64,000 nucleotides of DNA from Forficula auricularia (GCA_024734495.1 JALMQS010000085.1:11085044-11149043); one strand, 5' to 3'; counted from the stretch's first letter, positions 52,016 to 63,929 are shown. Numbers and translations: made by a program. Notes: generated from the sequence alone by a model not told the origin.

Positions 52016-52987
52016 GAGGAATTTCATCGCCGATAACTCTATTAAAATATTTCAATTTATTTTTTTAAATGAACTAATGGCCGCATTAGGGATCTGACCG
52101 CCTGCATGCACCCTTGTAGAACTTCCCTGTTGATAGAAATAGATCTGCCCTTCAGCAATGTGTAATTACCCAGAATAAAACATTTGAATTAATTTAAATT
52201 TTAATCGTTGACAACAACTTTTTGTCGATTGTGTAACACCAACTCCGAGGAGAAGGTTACCATCTACTTAACATAATTAACCCTTCTAGCACTAACTCGC
52301 AAAAACCCAAATCTCATTAAGAGCACTTAATAAGCATTCGATTGAAATTCAATCGATTTGTTGAATTTTGTTGAATCTCTGCCAATCCATTTGGAATCTT
52401 TTGGATAACCTTCCAGTTCAGAGTATTAATTAAACTCCCCAACTCTATTAGCTGAATTGCCTGAGCCATTTCATCAGTGAATTAAATGAACAAATTAGTC
52501 TAGGATATTAATATGGTGTAATAATTGAATTAATTTATTTATTTTATATTCCAAATAGTAAAATTAGAGAAAAAAGTAAAAAAAAATTCAAAATAACGCT
52601 CTTCACAAATATGGCAATTAAATGGTGAAAACTAAAAATAAATGTACAGAATATATATAAAAAAATTTTATGTCAAATTTGAGTTATTAGCCATTCGGAA
52701 TATTCATATAACGATTCTACATATATATATTATTTTTTATATTTTTCATCTTGAATTCAGTAAACCATTCAAAATCTAATAATTTCTTGGTTAAAAAAAT
52801 AATATTAAGACAGCAGAACATACTTTATACTATTTTCTATGCTCAGTTATTGCATGTATTGAGATTCAAACAGAAAGAAAACTGAAAAAAAATATACGTA
52901 AACATTTTTTTTGCTACGATTGAGACTTTTCTAAGCATGAATAATAATAAAAAAATGATAATATTTCGGTTACCCGGGGATTATTAT
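52016..52987. other. AT-rich stretch, nothing recognised
   Basis: About 1 kb without a supported feature. Confidence 0.45.
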
Positions 52988-54405
52988 ACAGGGTGGTGAC
53001 TTGGCCGACGCAGTATAGCGATTACAATGTTAATTTTTGAATGTGCATTTATTTGCTCCCCTAATTATTTTAGAGTTAAAATTCTTATAGGTTTTTTGTA
53101 GAGAAAAAAATACTGAATCCGGACATATTTTTGTTTTCAAATTTTGAAATTTCAGAACCATAATAATCAACATTATAAATAATTCTATTTTTACAAAAAT
53201 CACTGAATTATTAAAACAAACAAGGCATTTTCATTTGTTGTTTCTAAGTGACGTTTGTTATATTTGAACTTTTTAAAATCAATTCTTATTAGAATTTATT
53301 GATTACCATAATGAGAAACTCGTTAAATTTGAATGGGCTGAGTTTTGTATTCGTCATTGATAAATAAAAATAGTAGATTCACGTAGATGAAGTTTAGAAC
53401 GAGCTTTTAAATTTTAACAAGAATAATCAACGAAATTATAAGTAATATTTTTAAACGTAATTAAAACAATAAAATTAGTAAGGTAAACAGAATTTAATTT
53501 TTTAACATAATTAACAAATGCATAAAATTATAACAAAAAATAACAATCATAGCAAATGTTCGAATAAACCACCATTTACCACTAAACAATGGCCCAACCT
53601 TTCGTAAAATTCTCGTCTGACATTTGCTAGTTGGTATTGTGATATTTTATCACATTCGGCTTGTATACGATTTTTGAGTTGATCTAAGTTTTTAAATGTT
53701 TGTCCAGAGTAAATCTTTGATTTTAAATGTCCCCAAAGAAAAAATCGTTGGGAGAAAGATCGGGGGACCTTGCAGGCCAGCTATTCGTAAACCTCGGACC
53801 AATGATTTTATTCTCAAAATGATTATTTAAAAATTCACGGACATCGCGGCTGTTGTGTGCGGGGCAACCATCCATCTGGAACCAAATATCTTGGTTTTCT
53901 CGAGCATTTTCCGTTACAGCCGGAACTATATCCTCTTCCAATAACTGCAAAAAGCGCAAATTTAAATTTTTTAAATAAATATCTACATTTTTAAAATCGT
54001 TTTTTTGGACTTTTAAATTATGAATTAGACAAAATCTGATGTAATTATCTTTTAGAATTTTAATTATGCTCAGTTTTTTGTATTCTAATTATGCTCTAAA
54101 ATAATCACTAAAGACATCACTATTAAACGTCAAATAAAAAACAACAAATGAAAATGCCTTGTTTGTTTTAATAATTCCATGGCCTCAGTGATTTTTGTAA
54201 AAATACAATTATTTATAATGTTGATTATTACGGTTCTGAAATTACAAAATTTGAAAAAAAAATATGTTCGGATTCAGTATTTTTTTCTCTACAAAAAACC
54301 TATAAGAAATTTAACTCTAAAATAATTAGGGGAGCAAATAAATGCACATTCAAAAATTAACATTGTAATCGCTATGCTGCGTCGGCCAAGTCACCATCCG
54401 GTATA
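52988..54405 (-). mobile_element. Tc1/mariner-type DDE transposon with long inverted repeats
   Basis: Inverted repeats of about 290 bp: 52988-53280 begins ATACAGGGTGGTGACTTGGC, and 54115-54405 ends CGTCGGCCAAGTCACCATCC then GGTAT. Both carry AATGTTAATTTTTGAATGTG and TCCGGACATATTTT/ATATGTTCGGA. The interior holds only the C-terminal part of a transposase. The N-terminal DNA-binding domain and first catalytic region are gone, so this copy is non-autonomous. Confidence 0.7.
53546..53960 (-). pseudogene. DDE transposase C-terminal fragment
   Basis: Reads FLQLLEEDIVPAVTENAREN, DIWFQMDGCPAHNSRDVREF (second catalytic D in the WFQxDGxPxH motif), WPARSPDLSPNDFF (third catalytic position region), then after a one-base deletion WGHLKSKIYSGQTFKNLDQL, ECDKISQYQLANVRREF, ERLGHCLVVNGGLFEHLL and a stop. 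Typical of the IS630/Tc1/mariner superfamily found in insects. Confidence 0.75.
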
Positions 54406-54684
54406 GTAATACGTCATAATAACTTTATGTGATAACACATTATAATTCAATAACATTTGTGTAAAAATGAATCTCTCTTCTTAAAAGTCCATATTTATAT
54501 CAACGTCCCTCGAACCCTTGTGGCTACTTAAATTTAACGCAGGCGTTTCTAATAGTAAACTGCATTTCTGTGTCAAGTTTCACCTTTCTAGCTGGTTTAC
54601 AAAAAAAAAAAAAAAATAAATTACCCAAATCTCTAATACATTCTCGAGACCTAGTATGAGGGAAGAGTAGAAACAATTTAATAA

Positions 54685-55710
54685 CCTGACCGAATTTTTA
54701 TGCAGTAAAAAGTGCCAAAATATGCAGTTAAAAATGCTGAAATATGTAAGTAACTATAGACAGCAAGTGTCAAATATTACTTTTATTGCGTAAAAAATTG
54801 CTCAAAATTTTCGTTACATTTAATATATTAAAAAAATCTTTAAATTCAAAGAAATAATGAACTTGAATAAAATCAACATAATAAATATAATTGTTTAAAA
54901 AATTGTGAACGAAAAATTAGGGGGTTGAGGGGGGAGGTAATTTTATTTAACCGACAGGATTGTATTGTATTGCTTTTATTTGCAAATATTTGACCGGCTA
55001 TAATCTGATCTCTACACTAATTCACACACCCTTCAACATACACACACACAAACACTCAATTCCAAAATGTCCGGTAGGTCGTTAAAAGAAAAGAAAGAAA
55101 TAATTAACAAAGGATCTCAAAAATAATTAAAATTTGATTGTAATTGTGAATAATTTATGTTTACAAGTATTTTTCTCAATTATTTTCAGGTTATTATGTC
55201 TACGGACACTTAAAATTGATTTATACTATGACAAGGAGCGCTCCACATCCTCAGACATAATGATAAAGTAACTTAAAAACCCTATTGGAAACTTTTCGTC
55301 ATTTTCGTCTAGAGGAAAGTATCTAGTCAAATCAAAGCACAACTGAATAAAAAGAAAAATCAGTGGGTTGTTGTTTTTTAGTTACGTTTACATCCTTGGT
55401 AATTCCTATGTAGTCCAATACTACACTCTTGTCGTTGAGGCCTATTTCAGTTTTCTTCGAATTTAAATTAATATCCTCCTGTTTGATTTCTTCATTTTTT
55501 TTCATTCTTTCTCCAAAAATTTACTCTTAAAAAATCTGTATTTGGCGTGAAATAGGCAATATTTGACAAAAAATCCTTCAAATGTGCAAAAATATACAGT
55601 ATAAAATTTAACACGCAGTATCCTAGATGCATGATTCGGATAGATAATTAATCCGCTGGGTCGTTTGTGACAGCAAACAAAATATGCAATTGCATAGGAA
55701 TCCGGTAACT
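54685..55710. mobile_element. Second element of the ATATGCA family, enlarged and decayed
   Basis: The left part has CGAATTTTTATGCAGT, AAATATGCAGTTAAAAATGC; the right part has CACGCAGTATCCTAGATGCA, TTCGGATAGATAATTAATCC, AACAAAATATGCAATTGCAT and GGAATCCGGTAAC, matching 29310-29411. The middle (about 54900-55290) is extra relative to the first copy. Termini are eroded. Confidence 0.5.
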
Positions 55711-56531
55711 ACTTATAAGTAGGGAATGAGTTAGGAATGAAAAATTTAATTAAAGTTTTCTCATCACTACAAATAAAATTTCCTTAAATTATATTGTATT
55801 TATGAAAATCAAGAAGAGTTTAATTGGAGCTGAGAATTAACATTTTAATACCCATCATTATTATTAATAATATTATTTAAGAGCACTTAGATTTCAAAGG
55901 TCATTAGCTCTCATTTTTTCCCCTTCCCTTTTAATATGTCTTATTAAAGTTTATTATATTAATTTTTCATTCAAATAAGTCATTCGTAGTCATATTATAC
56001 TCACTTCCAAATTAAGGCAAAATTATCTAAAAGATTAAATAAAGAGCTGTTTCTGTTTAATCGTTTAAAATTTGGATCTACAAATACCTAAAACTATTTT
56101 TCTGTGTTTGTCACCACTTTATCATTTTGGATCTCAAGATCCAATCTTAGATAATAGATGGTGCACATTCTTGCTTTAAAACTAACTTTATTGTTGGAAC
56201 AGAGCAGCAATTGCCGGAAATTTTATCATTGATCAGATAACATACAGTTAAACTAAATGTAGTTTAATTGAATTCCGGGTACTTAAAAATGAGGGGTTCT
56301 GGCAAAAATTCAAATTTGAATTTCGTAATTCTTAAGCTTATATAATTTTATTGGGGGTGTTCTGCGTCTCCTTTCATCTATCTACGTATCTATATTAATA
56401 AAAGAAAATGTCTATCTGTCTGTCTGTCTTTCCGAACCAGTCTTCAGGAGAATGTATAGCCCGCAGAAGTCTCAAAATTGGAACATAGTTGGATATGTAT
56501 CCACAGTTTTTTTTACCTCAAAGTCGTTTTT
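55711..56531. other. No gene; short TGTCTGTCTG end near 56412
   Basis: At 56385-56440 CTATATTAATAAAAGAAAAT is followed by a (TGTC)n run and CCGAACC, a terminal motif of non-autonomous insect elements, but no body was recognised. The rest is AT-rich. Confidence 0.4.
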
Positions 56532-57790
56532 TTTTTACTTTATCCAATGCGAAGCAAGGGTAAAGTATTGTAATCGCTCTCGCGCCAAGCGGGACTTCAA
56601 AAGGTCCTCAGGTAAAGACTACGGAACTCATGGACTCAATTAAGGTCACAAATTGTAGTATTTAATTAGGTTGAATTTTAGCACGTGACGATTTTGCCAA
56701 CAATTACCAGGGATCTCGTCGAGAGGCCAAAAAGTGCCATTTTTTGGAAGTGCGTGGGGATGGATGGATGGATGTTATCGTTTTTTTCGTCCACGATTTT
56801 TTCCACACCTTTGCACCGATTGAAATGAAATTGAAAACCTACCATTTGTTTAATAAAATGAAGATGAAGCTGATTAGATTTTGGTACATATCGGCCTACA
56901 AACATTAGTACTTTATTTCAGTACTTTTTTAGTTTTTTCTAAATATCTTTAAAATGACTTAACCAATTTTGATGAAATTTAAAATCCTAATTAAGTACCT
57001 TGGGGACAACAAAAAAGGTTAAATAAAGTTTTTAGTAAAAGTATATTTTAAAGTACTTTACTCTAGAGTAAGATTGTACTTTTTTTAAAATTCCTTATTT
57101 TACCAAAATTTAAAAAAAAAACTTTAAAATTTATTCATTTGATCGGTAATATAGCTCATTTAAACTTGTTTAAGTAAGAATGGTTAGGCTTCTCTCTGTG
57201 AAATGATAAAAATTTGGGAGGAAATTTTCAAAGTAACAATAGCAACTGCGTTGTTTTTTTATCCGTTACCTTTGCTGAAGACATGGAGGTATAGAGTTAA
57301 AATCAAAAATAATGATTGATTCTGATCTAATACTTGAGGAATAACCATTCTATATTGGATTTTTGACCTTTCGGTTTTTATTGGTAACCATTACTGAAGA
57401 CATAGAGGAATCGAGTTAAAATAAAAAATAGTGATTGATTCTGATCTAATACTTGATGAATAACCATTCTATATTGGATTTTTGACGTTTCGGTTTTTAT
57501 TGGTAACCATTGCTGAAGACATGGAGGAATCGAGTTAAAATCAAAAATAGTGATCGATTCTCATCTAATACTTGAGGAATAACAATTCTTCATTAGGTTT
57601 TTGACGTTTTGATTATTATTGGTAACCATTGCTGAAGACATGGAGGAAACGGCTTAAAATCAAAAATAACGATCGATTCTTATCTAATACTAGCGGAATA
57701 ACCTTATTGCATTCCATTTTTGATGTTTTGACTATTAATGGCAACCTCTACTGATAACGTGGAAGAATCGACTTAAAATCAAAAAGACTA
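56532..57790 (-). mobile_element. 'ACTTTATCCAA' element, locus 3 (reversed), with internal satellite
   Basis: Starts ACTTTATCCAATGCGAAGC, the mirror of the right end at locus 1. Going right: GTAAAGACTACGGAACTCAT, a (GGAT)n microsatellite at about 56758-56772, ACCGATTGAAATGAAATTG, ACTCTAGAGTAAG, then the 119-bp array 57255-57790. The opposite terminus is missing, so the copy is truncated. Confidence 0.6.
57255..57790 (-). repeat. 119-bp tandem array (about 4.5 units)
   Basis: TGAAGACATGGAGG-type anchors occur near 57272, 57391, 57511, 57631 and 57750. Each unit has CTAATACTTGAGGAATAACC, TTTTTGACGTTTCGG and TTATTGGTAACCATTG. Units near the right edge are most diverged (GATGTTTTGACTATTAATGG). 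Confidence 0.75.
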
Positions 57791-59040
57791 AATTATTTTT
57801 TGGTAAACAACTCAAGCTTGGCAATATTCTTATAAGATATAGGCTTAGGTGTAGCCGTTGTGGAGATGCTGCTTGAATTATTTGCCTTTAGGACTTCTCA
57901 ATCGATTACAATAAAATGCAAAAGCAACCGACTAAAATTAGGGAAGCTATAAATATACAAAAAACCAGTGTATTAAACGAACACTCATCTAAAAATGAAC
58001 TGTGTTACTTGTGATTGGATCAAATCGATTTTACTTTCAAAATTTCTCGTCGCCAGAATTTTAAAATAAAAAAAAACGGCCCGCCAAAGACAACTAAATT
58101 CAATTAAAATGAGAATTTTAAGATAGTATTAATTATGATTGTAAGTCAAAATGACTACCTTCCTCGGAGTTCAAGCTTAAGGCCAAAAAAGATAACCAAA
58201 AAAAAAAAAGTATTTTTTCTTTTCAAAAACTTATTTAAAGACATTTTTGGATTTTCGTGACCTTTTTGCCTTTGGGGACCCCTAAACCCGTTTTTTCTAT
58301 CTCTAAAATCTAATTATTTACTTTCACTTAGTAATTTGAAGGTTCTCGCTAAACTGCTACGTAGTACTGATAATGCTTATCCCATTAAGAGAATGTTTCA
58401 AACTTGTGTGTTTTTTATTACAATCAATTTAAAGAAGATTTATAATAATAATAAAATATAATAAAAATATTTTATCATGATGATATATCGCTATTTTGGA
58501 ACAAGGACAAACAGATCTCTACATCTCTAGTTTCAATTCTCATTAGAAAAGTGAAAGTAAATGTTATATCCTTAGGGATTAAAGGTCTCAAAAAGTGAAC
58601 CTCTTAAAAGGTGAATGCAATTCCTCCACTTAGATTATATTGTAAGGGTAAGTAAAAATCGGATGTATTTATCTTTTCGTTGTAATCATTCACAATCTAA
58701 AATGTGTGTTAGAGCACTTTTGCTGATATAAATAACCTTTTTGTAAAATGTGCCTTATTAGATAATTAATGAGCTGGAGGGAATAAGCCACTAAAACGAA
58801 TCCCTTTGGAGTCGACTCTCTCTTGACTAATGAGCTATGAGCAGAGAATTCTCTCATCCTTTAGAATAAATATTTAATTGTTTATATTATGATAATAATC
58901 TCCTTAGAAAGATGCCAACATCTGCCTTGACTTCTACTTGAACTAATAGAATGTTAACGAGTCGAGGTAAGCTTAATTTTGTATTAGTACTGAAATTAGG
59001 AACTTCAACAAAAGGTGAAAATTGAATTTATATTCAAGTT
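57791..59040. other. AT-rich stretch, nothing recognised
   Basis: No supported coding frame or repeat over about 1.2 kb. Confidence 0.45.
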
Positions 59041-59215
59041 TTTTTTAATTAATTTATTAATTGTCATCGGGAACAAAGCCCATTTAGACAGCACATCAGT
59101 AAAGTGTTAGTAGTGTTAGTGAGGGAGCCGAGTTTTAGCCGGAGGAAATTTTATATACTAGCCAGGCTCGAACCCGGGCCTCCCCTTGAACATCGTCATC
59201 AACATATCTAGTTAA
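59041..59215 (-). mobile_element. tRNA-derived SINE
   Basis: Minus strand head GGGGAGGCCCGGGTTCGAGC (B-box GGTTCGAGCCT), body with CCGGCTAAAACTCGGCTCCC (compare GGCTAAAATCTGACCC in the SINE at 3250-3420) and a tail ending CATTAATAAATTAATTAAAAA as read from 59040-59065. Confidence 0.5.
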
Positions 59216-60127
59216 TAAATACAAAAATTTCCGACATTTATGTTTAGAAAAACAAATAAATTGGTTTGTTTTCATCTCTAAGCTAATTTTTATTGGATTT
59301 GTTAATGAGAGTTCCTCGAAAATGAATTAATAGATACTTTTCAAGAGAATGTATTTCATTTTGAGCTAACGTTTTTTTTTTCAACTTATTATCTATAATT
59401 ATTATAAGTCAATATATCTATAATTATTATAAGTCAAGAAAGTGGAGCAAATTGGCAAAAATCATCCGCTTCTGTTTGTAATTCATTATTAAAGCACCCC
59501 GAGAGGCTGTCAATAGATATCAGAAGGTGAATTTGTATTCAATTATTAATTCTTTATATCGTTAATACTTATCGTGTTTTTCAATAATAGTGAAAACTTT
59601 TTTAAAATTTATTTTCAGATTTAACAATTTTTACGGTTCAGAACAAACAAAAAACGGAACCCTATTAATGTCGATGCAATACACTATATGACCGACACAC
59701 TCAGTTTATAGAGTCAAGTGAAGTATTGGAAAATCATTTAGTTTTTTCTTAATTGATAAATAATTTAGTTTGTAATTTGTAAAAAATTTTGAATAAATTA
59801 CCTATATTGAACTTAATACCGAATAAAATATTAAACTACTCTTAAATATAGTTTTAAGAAAATAGATGATTTAATTTAAATGACCACATTCACGCGGGGT
59901 TTACGAATTTGGAAGAGGAGTTTAAATTTGGAAAAAACAAAGTTTTAAAGTTTAAAAAAGGATCTGAATCAACAGTGAGTTGAGTTTCAAATTCTATTTA
60001 ATTCTGATATAAAATTTTTGAGATATTACTGATTATTTGGTTTTCATCCCTGTCTGAGTTTTCCCCTTATACTTTAAGATTTTAATATTTTCAATTTCTT
60101 GATTAGTTTTTTGAGAATTTTTTATTT
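59216..60127. other. AT-rich stretch; GGTTC...GGAACCC repeat fragment near 59628
   Basis: ACGGTTCAGAACAAAC followed by AAAAAACGGAACCC at 59628-59665 resembles 25536-25590 and 63615-63640. Otherwise nothing recognised. Confidence 0.4.
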
Positions 60128-60254
60128 ATTTATATAACTATATATAACCAAACTTCTTGAGGATACAAATTCTCATATAAATAGGTGTTGGTTTTATTCT
60201 TTTTTGACAAAAAACACATTTTTATCATTTATTTTTCTTTATTTTATTTTATTG

Positions 60255-60308
60255 TTACCAGGAACGTTTCGACATTTTCAAATATGTCATCATCAGCCTA
60301 AAACATTT
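60255..60308 (-). ncRNA. Hammerhead-ribozyme-like motif of the Penelope element
   Basis: Minus strand: stem I UUAGG/CCUGG (five pairs with one wobble), core CUGAUGA, extra U, stem II GACAU/AUGUC (five pairs), GAA, palindrome ACGU, U. All parts are well formed, and it lies downstream of and in the same sense as the Penelope frame. Confidence 0.6.
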
Positions 60309-60593
60309 CAATCATTACATAATTTTTATACAATGACAATTTCTCCACACAACAACAACTTAAAAATAACAACAAAATGACATACCTTGGAACAATCTAA
60401 AGATGGGAAAAAATTCCCTCACATCGAAATTATTAGAGTATGTAACATTATTCTTTTGTTCAACAATTATTTGTGTATAAACATTCAAGGTTAAAGACTC
60501 TTTCATAAATCTCTGACCGTTTGTTAGATGCAAATTCTATTTGACAACTGAACTTATTGCCAACTCAACACACCAAATCCCCCTAAACATATT

Positions 60594-61068
60594 TCAATTA
60601 CCTAAAAGATTTTTAATTTTATTTAAAATTCCCGAGTAATATTTACTATTATTTTCCGTGTCTATCTTAAAATTCACAGTTTTAGTTAAGTTCTTTCTTA
60701 TAAAGATTGATTCATAAAGTTTTCTTTTAAACGTGTTACTTTCCGCGTAAATTATTTTCGTGTCATCAAATTTAAAATTATGTCTATTGTCTAATGCATG
60801 TATAGCCACTGCACACTGGGTTCTTATAAACTACAGATTTTTCATGTTCGAGCAATCTAACCTTTAATTTCCTCTTTGTTTCTCCAATATACATTTTATT
60901 ACAGTCTCTGCACTCAATCATATACACTACATTGTTCATTTCTAATTTTTCTATTTTATCTTTATTATTATAAAATCGTTTCAAAGGTTTATTACATTTG
61001 AAACCAATATTGATTTCATGTTTCTTGAATACATTTTTTATTTTATTTGAAATACCTGGCACATACAA
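60594..61068 (-). pseudogene. Penelope GIY-YIG region and C-terminus (one frameshift)
   Basis: 61068-60830 reads YVPGISNKIKNVFKKHEINI, GFKCNKPLKRFYNNKDKIEK, then VVYMIECRDCNKMYIGETKR, LKVRLLEHEK, the Penelope-type GIY-YIG nuclease with CxxC and the YIGET motif intact. A slip near 60815 changes frame. The rest reads AIHALDNRHNFKFDDTKIIY, FKRKLYESIFI, FKIDTENN and stops at 60594. Confidence 0.75.
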
Positions 61069-61156
61069 GATAGAATTTTTATAAGAATAAAACCAACACC
61101 TATTTATATGAGAATTTGTATCCTCAAGAAGTTTGGTTATATATAGTTATATAAAT

Positions 61157-61559
61157 TAATATTTTCAATTTTCTTCATAAGGTTGGAGTCATTAGTCACA
61201 AGCATATAAAAACTCAGCTTTCTCTCTTCATCGAGAAATTCCTCCTCAAATGTAAATATGAAAGTGAATAAGGGTGGGGGTGTCTCTTGTTTAAGGAGAT
61301 TAATAGATAAAAGCTCTAATTTATCCAAAAGCTGTGGATTTTAAGGAAAATTTGAGAAAAATGAAGAACAAGTCTTTCCCCTCCTCGACCCTCCTTGGCT
61401 TCGCCTGTACAGCGAGAAATGAAAACGCCCACTGCAGTCAGTTCACGTTCGGCCGGCCAACGCATCATACCCACTCTCAATCCATATCTAAAGCTAAATT
61501 ATTTAAAAATCAACCCTTTCCAATTTTCCCACCCTTTCTTATTGCTTTGAAGTCAAATA
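61157..61559. other. No gene supported
   Basis: Slightly GC-richer at 61380-61490. Plus frame 61334-61633 overlaps the satellite below and is not recognised. Confidence 0.4.
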
Positions 61560-62240
61560 TCGTTCCTGCCTTTTTGGCACACTTCATCCAAATTTTCCCA
61601 AATTTTAGGATTCACTTTTTTAGAACATTTTAAATCAAAATAAGTTACTTTTTTATTAATAATCGTTTCTGCCCTTTTAGCAAACTTCATTCATATTTCT
61701 TCAAATTTTGAGTTCCTTTTGTATAACGTTTTGAATTAAAATATATGACTTTTTCATAAATAATGGTTTCTGCTTTTTTGCAAACTCCATCCCATTTTCC
61801 CAAATTTTAGGATTCGCTTTTTTAGAACTTTTTAAATCAAAATGAGTGACTTTTTAATTAATAGTCGTTTATGCCCTTTTGGCAAACTTCATTCAAATTT
61901 CATCAAAATTTTAGAATTCGCTTTTGTAAAACGTTTTGAATCAAAATAAGGGACTTTTACGTTATTAGTCCTTCCCTCCTTTTTTTGGCAGACTTCATCT
62001 AAATTTCTTCAAATATTAGAATTTGCTTTTGTATAAGTTTTTGAATCTAAATATGTGACTTTTCCATTAATACTCGTTCACACCCTTTGGCATAACTTCA
62101 TTCCTCAAATTTTAGAATTCTTTTTTTACATCATTTTGATCAAAATAAGTTATTTTTTCATTTTATTAGTCTTTTCTGCTCTTTGCTAAACTTAAGCCTA
62201 TTTTTCTCAAATTTTAGAATTCTCTTTTTAACATAATTCT
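61560..62240. repeat. Diverged satellite, about 7 units of roughly 101 bp
   Basis: The anchor TTTTAG(G/A)ATTC recurs near 61609, 61710, 61810, 61914, 62019, 62115 and 62217, spaced 96-105 bp. Each unit also has CTTTTGGCAAACTTCAT, a TTTTGAATCAAAATAAGTGA block and a TTAATAGTCGTTTCTGCC block. Units differ from each other by many substitutions: an old array without recent homogenisation. Confidence 0.7.
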
Positions 62241-63610
62241 TCTTTGTCAAAAAAACATTTATGTGTCTTTTTCATAATTTTATCAGAATTACTAATAATA
62301 TAATACCTACATTACAAATCGTATTAAAATTTTAAACTTATGATTATTTTGGGGAATTTTTTAGTCACAGAACATTATTAAAAAATTAATTTGTTCTCAC
62401 TGGTTAGAGTTAGATGCTATCTTAAACTATGATGACATCTAATAGAAAATTATGTTTTCCTACTTAGATGCCCTCCCTATCTATGTCAGGAGCCTTGGAA
62501 CCCTTCAACGTCACATGTTTGTCACAGTTGAAATTTTAAGATTTGAACTTAGGGAAAAATCGAAAACAACAATTAATTTAAGATTGTTTAAATTGTTCAA
62601 TGGAGAATTGGATCACATGGCAACTTCTAGAAAATTATTTCAATTCAAACTAAATGACAACCTACTTTTTGATTGTACAGGCACGCAGGAGCAATAGATA
62701 CGTCAATTATGACTTGACTAGGATGTTTAAAAAATCAGAGACCAATTGAAATCTTATACATTAAATCTTCTGGTAAAATAGCTTTGCGGTCGTGAATGTA
62801 ATGGGTAAAGCAATTGACAGGTCATTGGCCTCACTAAATCCAGGAAAGGCATCGGAAAACCACCCCTGTGAACATTAACCCCAGATAATTTCAATGAAAC
62901 TGTACTCCAACGCTTAAAATAGACTAATAGAGTATAGCATACAACAAAGTATGATAATTTCATTGTTTGTGTTTTTTTTTAAATTCAGACTTCTATGAAA
63001 TTAATATTTTTTTATTAATAGTTTAAAACCATTTCAATAAATTTTATATTAACTAATTATTAAATAATTCAAAAACAAAAATAATGAAATGATTTATGAA
63101 CTGCAAAAAAATCGCAGGCTGAATCATGGAAATTATTCAAATTTACGCGGTTCAATTAATTTAATTAATTATTAAATAATGTTAACAAATCATTAAAGAA
63201 TATAGTTTGTCATATAATTGTGCAAATATTGTTTTATTCTAAAAGAAGCTGACAAAACGAATTCTTTTTTAGAGTCATTAAATAAAAAAAAACTTTTTTC
63301 TCTTTCTGAAAGTTTCTGATAATAAATGTCCTAGGATTTTTTTTTACTATTTCATTATAATAACTAATTATTGGATAAAGTTTAATAGACAAAATTTGAC
63401 TTTACAAAAGATCGTTAAGGTTCTTGTATATTTTTTTATTTTTATGTAAAATAACCAAAGAACAACTATTAAAAGAACTGTGATTAAGGCAAAAATTATA
63501 AGTGATTTTTATCCAAACTAGAAAATAGTTATTTATAAGTAACTATGTACTTATAAAAAGAGAATTTTTATTTTGATATCTTAGGCAAGCATTATGAGTC
63601 TATTAATCTG
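62241..63610. other. AT-rich stretch, nothing recognised
   Basis: The plus frame 62452-62697 and minus frame 62754-62963 show no known motif. Confidence 0.4.
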
Positions 63611-63614
63611 TCTT

Positions 63615-63700
63615 TCAAAATAAAACGGGACCCTTTTAATGCCGTTACAATGTCTGTCTGTCTGCCAGTCTTCCTGCAAGTCTGTCAGAGCATTCTTTAA
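63615..63700. repeat. Repeat end with TGTCTGTCTGTCTG run
   Basis: AAATAAAACGGGACCCTTTT followed by AATGCCGTTACAATG and a (TGTC)n run. This fits a terminal part of a non-autonomous element (related ends near 25536 and 59628). Confidence 0.4.
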
Positions 63701-63929
63701 CTAAATATCCATCATACGTAGTTGCAATTTACAACTACTATATATTTTCATTTTCTCCGAAATTAAAAATTGTTTTAAAGTTTTAATCAAATGATTTTTT
63801 GGAAAAGGTCGAATTTTTGTGAATCCAAAATTAAAAAAAATATTTTTTATCATTATCTGTGAGTTAAATGGATTAGCCTCTGAACTGCTCATACATAAAT
63901 GTATATGTTATTCCTAAGCAATATTTAGA

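Larger units (their letters stand above)
60128..61156 (-). mobile_element. Penelope-like element with 74-bp inverted flanks
   Basis: 60128-60201 and 61083-61156 are apparently perfect inverted copies (ATTTATATAACTATATATAA, CCAAACTTCTTGAGGATACA, ATAGGTGTTGGTTTTATTCT). Between them on the minus strand are a Penelope C-terminal frame (60594-61068) and, downstream of it, a hammerhead-like motif (60255-60305). The reverse transcriptase is absent, so it is 5'-truncated. Confidence 0.7.

Noticed and set aside
62452..62963. Two opposite short frames suggesting a small gene
   Set aside because: Neither has a recognisable motif or plausible exon borders.
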